Shown here: in pieces, positions 61,081-64,000 of the stretch
How positions within the stretch are numbered: position 1 is the stretch's first letter
Layout: each line of letters opens with the position of its first letter
Source of the DNA: Hyperoodon ampullatus
Taxonomy: Eukaryota; Chordata; Mammalia; Artiodactyla; Ziphiidae
Reading direction: 5' to 3'
Assembly (NCBI GenBank): GCA_949752795.1
Contig: OX457059.1
Location: 176,216,242-176,280,241, forward strand
DNA length: 64,000 nt
Notes under the pieces: model-generated
Database searches by the model: none
What the model was told of the DNA's origin: nothing
Seen by the model: the letters and a program-made list of their open reading frames with translations, nothing else
Translations under genes and position numbers: made by a program

Positions 61081-61709
61081 GGACAGCTTAGGGGTAAGCA
61101 AGACCCTCATGCTCCTTTATCTGCCTGGGGGTGAGAATGTCTTAAACGCTGCAATTGCCTGATTATGGAGGGCTGGGTGTTTCCAGCAGGTATGGGTGGA
61201 AAGATGGGGTGTGAAGTTCCTATGTCTGCAGGGTCTTCCCAGCATGAAGATGTGTGTGTTTCCCCCAGCCAGTCAGCATCCTCCCAGGAAGCCCAGATCC
61301 AGGATTACGAGGGCAGAGGCTCTCCCCTTGCTTACCTGTAACTTCTCATGCCCACAGCAAAGAGCCTGGCTCCCACCATCTGCCATTTATCTGTGCATTG
61401 CTCCTTTCCAGGTTACACGTGCAGAGGTTTCAGAATTGTTAGCTACTACACCCTGGAAAGAACTTCATAAAATAAAGCCCACTGTTTATATATGGGCCAT
61501 TTTGCCTTTAGTCTGCAGTTTCCATTCATTTCCAAAGGTAACTTAGGTCAGCACCTTTTACTCCATCCCCTACAGCGAGTTGTTTCCATATATTTCTAAC
61601 ACAGTTAGACTCTGTGACATTATGTATTCCATCCTGCAACACTCCTACATCCTAAATAACTAAATTTGAATAGATTATGATTGGCCCCTTGGGCTATGCA
61701 CATCTGTTG
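61081..61709. other. Unique non-coding DNA
   Basis: No gene is recognised. It leads into the left arm of the inverted repeat. Confidence 0.35.
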
Positions 61710-61878
61710 GTTCACACACAGTGGTGATGCTAATCACCCTTGTAGGAGTCCACATACTACAAGAGGCACCATGGGAAGATTATATTGGGAGCCACTATGT
61801 CTTGGGTGCTGTGGATGACCTGGATGTAGTTGAAACAGTGGGATTTCTGAATTCTAGTTTTCCACATTCAACCACCAA
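61710..61878 (+). repeat. 169-bp inverted repeat, left arm
   Basis: The reverse complement of 62841-63009 over the full 169 bp, without gaps and with about 7 mismatches (roughly 96% identity). The arm begins 'gttcacacacagtggtgatg' and ends 'ttccacattcaaccaccaa'. It is not recognisable as L1 or SINE. The L1 core starts at its inner end. Confidence 0.93.
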
Positions 61879-62168
61879 CCACATACCTGTAGGTTGATTC
61901 CTGGGTTCTCTGCTCTGTTGCTCTGGTCTGTGGGCCTGTTTTTGTGCCAATTCCACACTTTTTTGGGACTGTAGCTTCGTAATGAAGTGTGAAGTCAGGG
62001 AGTGAGATGCCTCCAGCCATTTCTCCTTCCTCAGGGTCACTTTGGCTCTTCTGGGTCCTTTGTGGTTCCACACACAACTTAAGATTGTTTGTTCTGTTTC
62101 TATGGAAAATGTCATTGGACGTTTGGTAGGGATTGCGTCGAATGTGTACATTAATTTGGCTAGAATGC

Positions 62169-62386
62169 TTTTTTTTTTTTTTTTTTTTTTTTTTGCGGTA
62201 TGTGGGCCTCGCGCTGTTGTGGCCTCTCCCGTTGCGGAGCACAGGCTCCGGACGCCCAGGCTCAACGGCCATGGCTCACGGGCCCAGCCGCTCCGTGGCA
62301 TGTGGGATCCTCCCAGACCGGGGCACGAACCCATGACCCCTGCATCGGCAGGCAGACTCTCAACCACTGCGCCACCAGGGAAGCCC
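62169..62386 (-). mobile_element. CHR-type SINE, short form, antisense
   Basis: A poly-T of about 26 bases followed by the antisense body to 'gcgccaccagggaagccc'. It is inserted into the L1 core. Confidence 0.93.
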
Positions 62387-62397
62387 TGCATATTTTT

Positions 62398-62533
62398 TTA
62401 ATTAAAAAAAATTGTGGGCCACACCATGTGGCATGCAGGATGCACGATCCTAGTTCCCCAACCAGGGATCAAACCCGTGCCCCCTGCAGTGGGAGCGCAG
62501 AGTCCCAACCCCTGGACGGCCAGCAAAGTCCCA
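62398..62533 (-). mobile_element. tRNA-derived SINE, 'gtccagtggtta'-related, antisense
   Basis: The body from 'gtgggccacaccatgtggca' to 'cctggacggccagcaaagtcc' is antisense and lies next to the preceding SINE. The motif 'tgcatattttt' flanks it at 62387 and near 62543. Confidence 0.88.
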
Positions 62534-62840
62534 CCTTAGAATGCATATTTTTACAATATTGTTTTTACCCATGAGCACGGGGTATCTTTCCATTTATTTT
62601 TGTCCATTCAGTTTCCTTTATCAGTGTCTTCCAAGTTTTCAGTCTGCAGATCCTTCACGTCCTTGGTTAAATTTACTCCTAGTTATCTTTTTGGAAACAA
62701 TTGTAAGTGGGATTTTTTAAAATCCTTTTTCTGATGGTTCATTATCAGTGTATAGAATCACAAATGATTTTTGTGCATTGATTTTCTTTTTTTTTTAGCC
62801 TGCAGCTTTACTGAATTCATTTTTTAGTTGTAACAGTTTT

Positions 62841-63009
62841 TTGGTGGTTGAATGTGGAAAACTAGAATTTAGAAATCCCACTGTTTCATCTACATCTAGG
62901 TCATCCACAGCACCCAAGACATAGTGGCTCCCAATATAATCTTCCTACGGTGCTTCTTGTAGTATGTGGACTCCTACAAGGGTGATTAGCATCACCACTG
63001 TGGGTGAAC
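62841..63009 (-). repeat. 169-bp inverted repeat, right arm
   Basis: It begins 'ttggtggttgaatgtggaaa' and ends 'gcatcaccactgtgggtgaac'-like sequence, pairing with the left arm across 962 bp of core. Beyond it the sequence is unrelated on the two sides. Confidence 0.93.
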
Positions 63010-63395
63010 TGGATCTGGGTAAGGCTTGGCCTCTATAACAGAGTTTGATGTCTGTATTTCTGGCGTGGTATGACATGGTTGTTTTGATAAGTACTTTATT
63101 TTCTAGTAAATTTCAAGTGTATAAAAAACTTTAAATAGCAGTATAAAGTTTTCCACATTCACAAAATACTCCAGTTTGTTTTACCCTGGGAGAGTGGGAG
63201 GGCCACTCTCCCAGGGAACCAGCACATAACCCCATAATGAGGAATAATTATGGTTTCCACATTATAATCCTATCCACAGACCTGCTTCAACTTTCGCCAG
63301 CTGCCCCAGCTTTGTGGAAATGTATTTTTCTATTCGAATCCAGTTTTCTTTTCTTGGAACCATCACTGGGGCTTTTTCTCACTTAAAAAACCTTG
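63010..63395. other. Unique non-coding DNA with a perfect hairpin
   Basis: A 14-bp perfect stem with a 5-base loop lies at 63184-63216 (ccctgggagagtgg / ccactctcccaggg). Otherwise nothing is recognised. Confidence 0.5.
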
Positions 63396-63399
63396 CTGG

Positions 63400-63619
63400 G
63401 GGGCTTCCTTGGTGGTGCAGTGGTTGAGAGTCCGCCTGCCAATGCAAGGTACACGGGTTCATGCCCCGGTCTGGGAAGATCCCGCATGCCGCGGAGTGAC
63501 TGGGCCCGTGAGCCATGGCTGCTGAGCCTGCACGTCCGGAGCCTGTGCTCCACAATGGGAGAGGCTGGCAGAGGCCACAACAGAGGCCCGTGTACCGCAA
63601 AAAAAAAAAAAAAAAAAAA
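63400..63619 (+). mobile_element. CHR-type SINE, short form
   Basis: A complete short copy with a poly-A tail of about 22. The target 'aaaaccttgctggg' is duplicated at 63387 and near 63616. The copy carries a small internal insertion ('gctggcagag') near 63565. Confidence 0.93.
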
Positions 63620-63800
63620 CCTTGCTGGGTTTAAAGTGTACAAGATGAGCATGATCCGGGTGCTTTTTCTGTATGGCTTCTTTCACTTAGGATGTTTTCA
63701 GTGTTTATCCACATTGTAACATTGATCATTATTTCATTCATTTTTTCCATTGTGATTAAAAACGCATAACATTTACCATTTAAACCGTTTTTTAAAAGCT
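63620..63800 (-). mobile_element. Old L1-like antisense stretch
   Basis: 'tctgtatggcttctttcact' and 'gttttcagtgtttatccaca' resemble antisense 3' L1/L2-type sequence, but the match is weak. Confidence 0.3.
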
Positions 63801-63804
63801 TTTT

Positions 63805-64000
63805 AAAAAATTATTTTATTTTATTTTTTATTTTTTGGCTGTGTCGCGTCTTTGTTGCTGCACGCAGGCTATCTCTAGTTGCGGCGAGCGGGACTACTCT
63901 TCATTGCCGTGTGCAGGCTTCTCATTGCGGTGACTTCTCGTTGCGGACCATGGGCTCTAGGCTCACGGGTTTCAGTGGTTGTGGCACGAGGGCTCAGTAG
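63805..64000 (-). mobile_element. CHR-type SINE, long form, antisense, cut by the window end
   Basis: It has the A-tail complement and the central block ('gctatctctagttgcggcga', 'cttctcattgcggtgacttc'). The tRNA-like head would lie beyond the window. Confidence 0.9.

Larger units (their letters stand above)
61879..62840 (-). mobile_element. Antisense L1 internal fragment forming the core between the arms
   Basis: 'ttgattcctgggttctctgc', 'gtttttgtgccaattccaca', 'gaagtcagggagtgagatgc' and, after two SINEs, 'gctttactgaattcattttt' are antisense L1 ORF2 in order. Both L1 ends stop at the inner ends of the inverted arms. Confidence 0.85.

Overview
The window is nuclear DNA of a cetacean. The main evidence is about twenty copies of tRNA-derived cetartiodactyl (CHR-type) SINEs. 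Many are the short form that joins the tRNA-like head directly to a tail ending in 'ataccgcaaaa', and most have clear target-site duplications. Further support comes from cetartiodactyl-type L1 fragments and a ~1.75-kb L1-derived tandem array whose period and composition fit the 'common cetacean satellite'. The sequence is almost entirely non-coding. Most long open frames are shadows of SINEs, L1 or GC-rich DNA, and I found no intact protein-coding gene.

Layout. 1-11.8 kb: unique DNA with a GTGAGTGTGGAG-type minisatellite, MIR fossils and a decayed sense-strand L1 carrying nested SINEs. 11.85-12.9 kb: a CpG island with a promoter-like minus-strand first exon (17 codons and a splice donor), embedded in GC-rich tandem repeats. 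13-28.8 kb: unique and old repeat DNA, a second decayed L1 (15.7-18.5 kb) and an antisense LTR-like block (23.3-23.8 kb). 28.85-29.5 kb: a second CpG island with no recognisable gene. 30-36 kb: SINEs, MIRs and a long antisense L1. 36.9-39.57 kb: on the minus strand, the C2H2 zinc-finger exon of ZNF268, broken by a nonsense codon, at least four frameshifts, lost zinc ligands and retroposon truncation.

39.6-50.1 kb is the most structured part. L1 fragments are followed by an L1 copy that begins at a genuine 5' UTR start. That copy is cut off by ~250 bp of degenerate TTAGGG telomeric repeats. These lead directly into four tandem ~1.75-kb satellite units. Each unit consists of an antisense L1 3' segment, a mariner-type palindromic hairpin and a non-L1 block. 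Unit B was later hit by a SINE and by a young L1, and unit D by a long SINE.

50.1-64 kb: GC-rich unique DNA with no recognisable gene, three copies of one LTR-like repeat family, two further LTR-like blocks, small tandem duplications, and a 169-bp inverted repeat (about 96% identical arms) enclosing an L1/SINE core.

Together, ZNF268 (which I recall as near the human 12q telomere), the telomeric repeats and the satellite suggest a subtelomeric or heterochromatin-border region built by breakage, tandem amplification and retroposition. Gene and repeat identifications come from recall and reading by eye, not from database searches.
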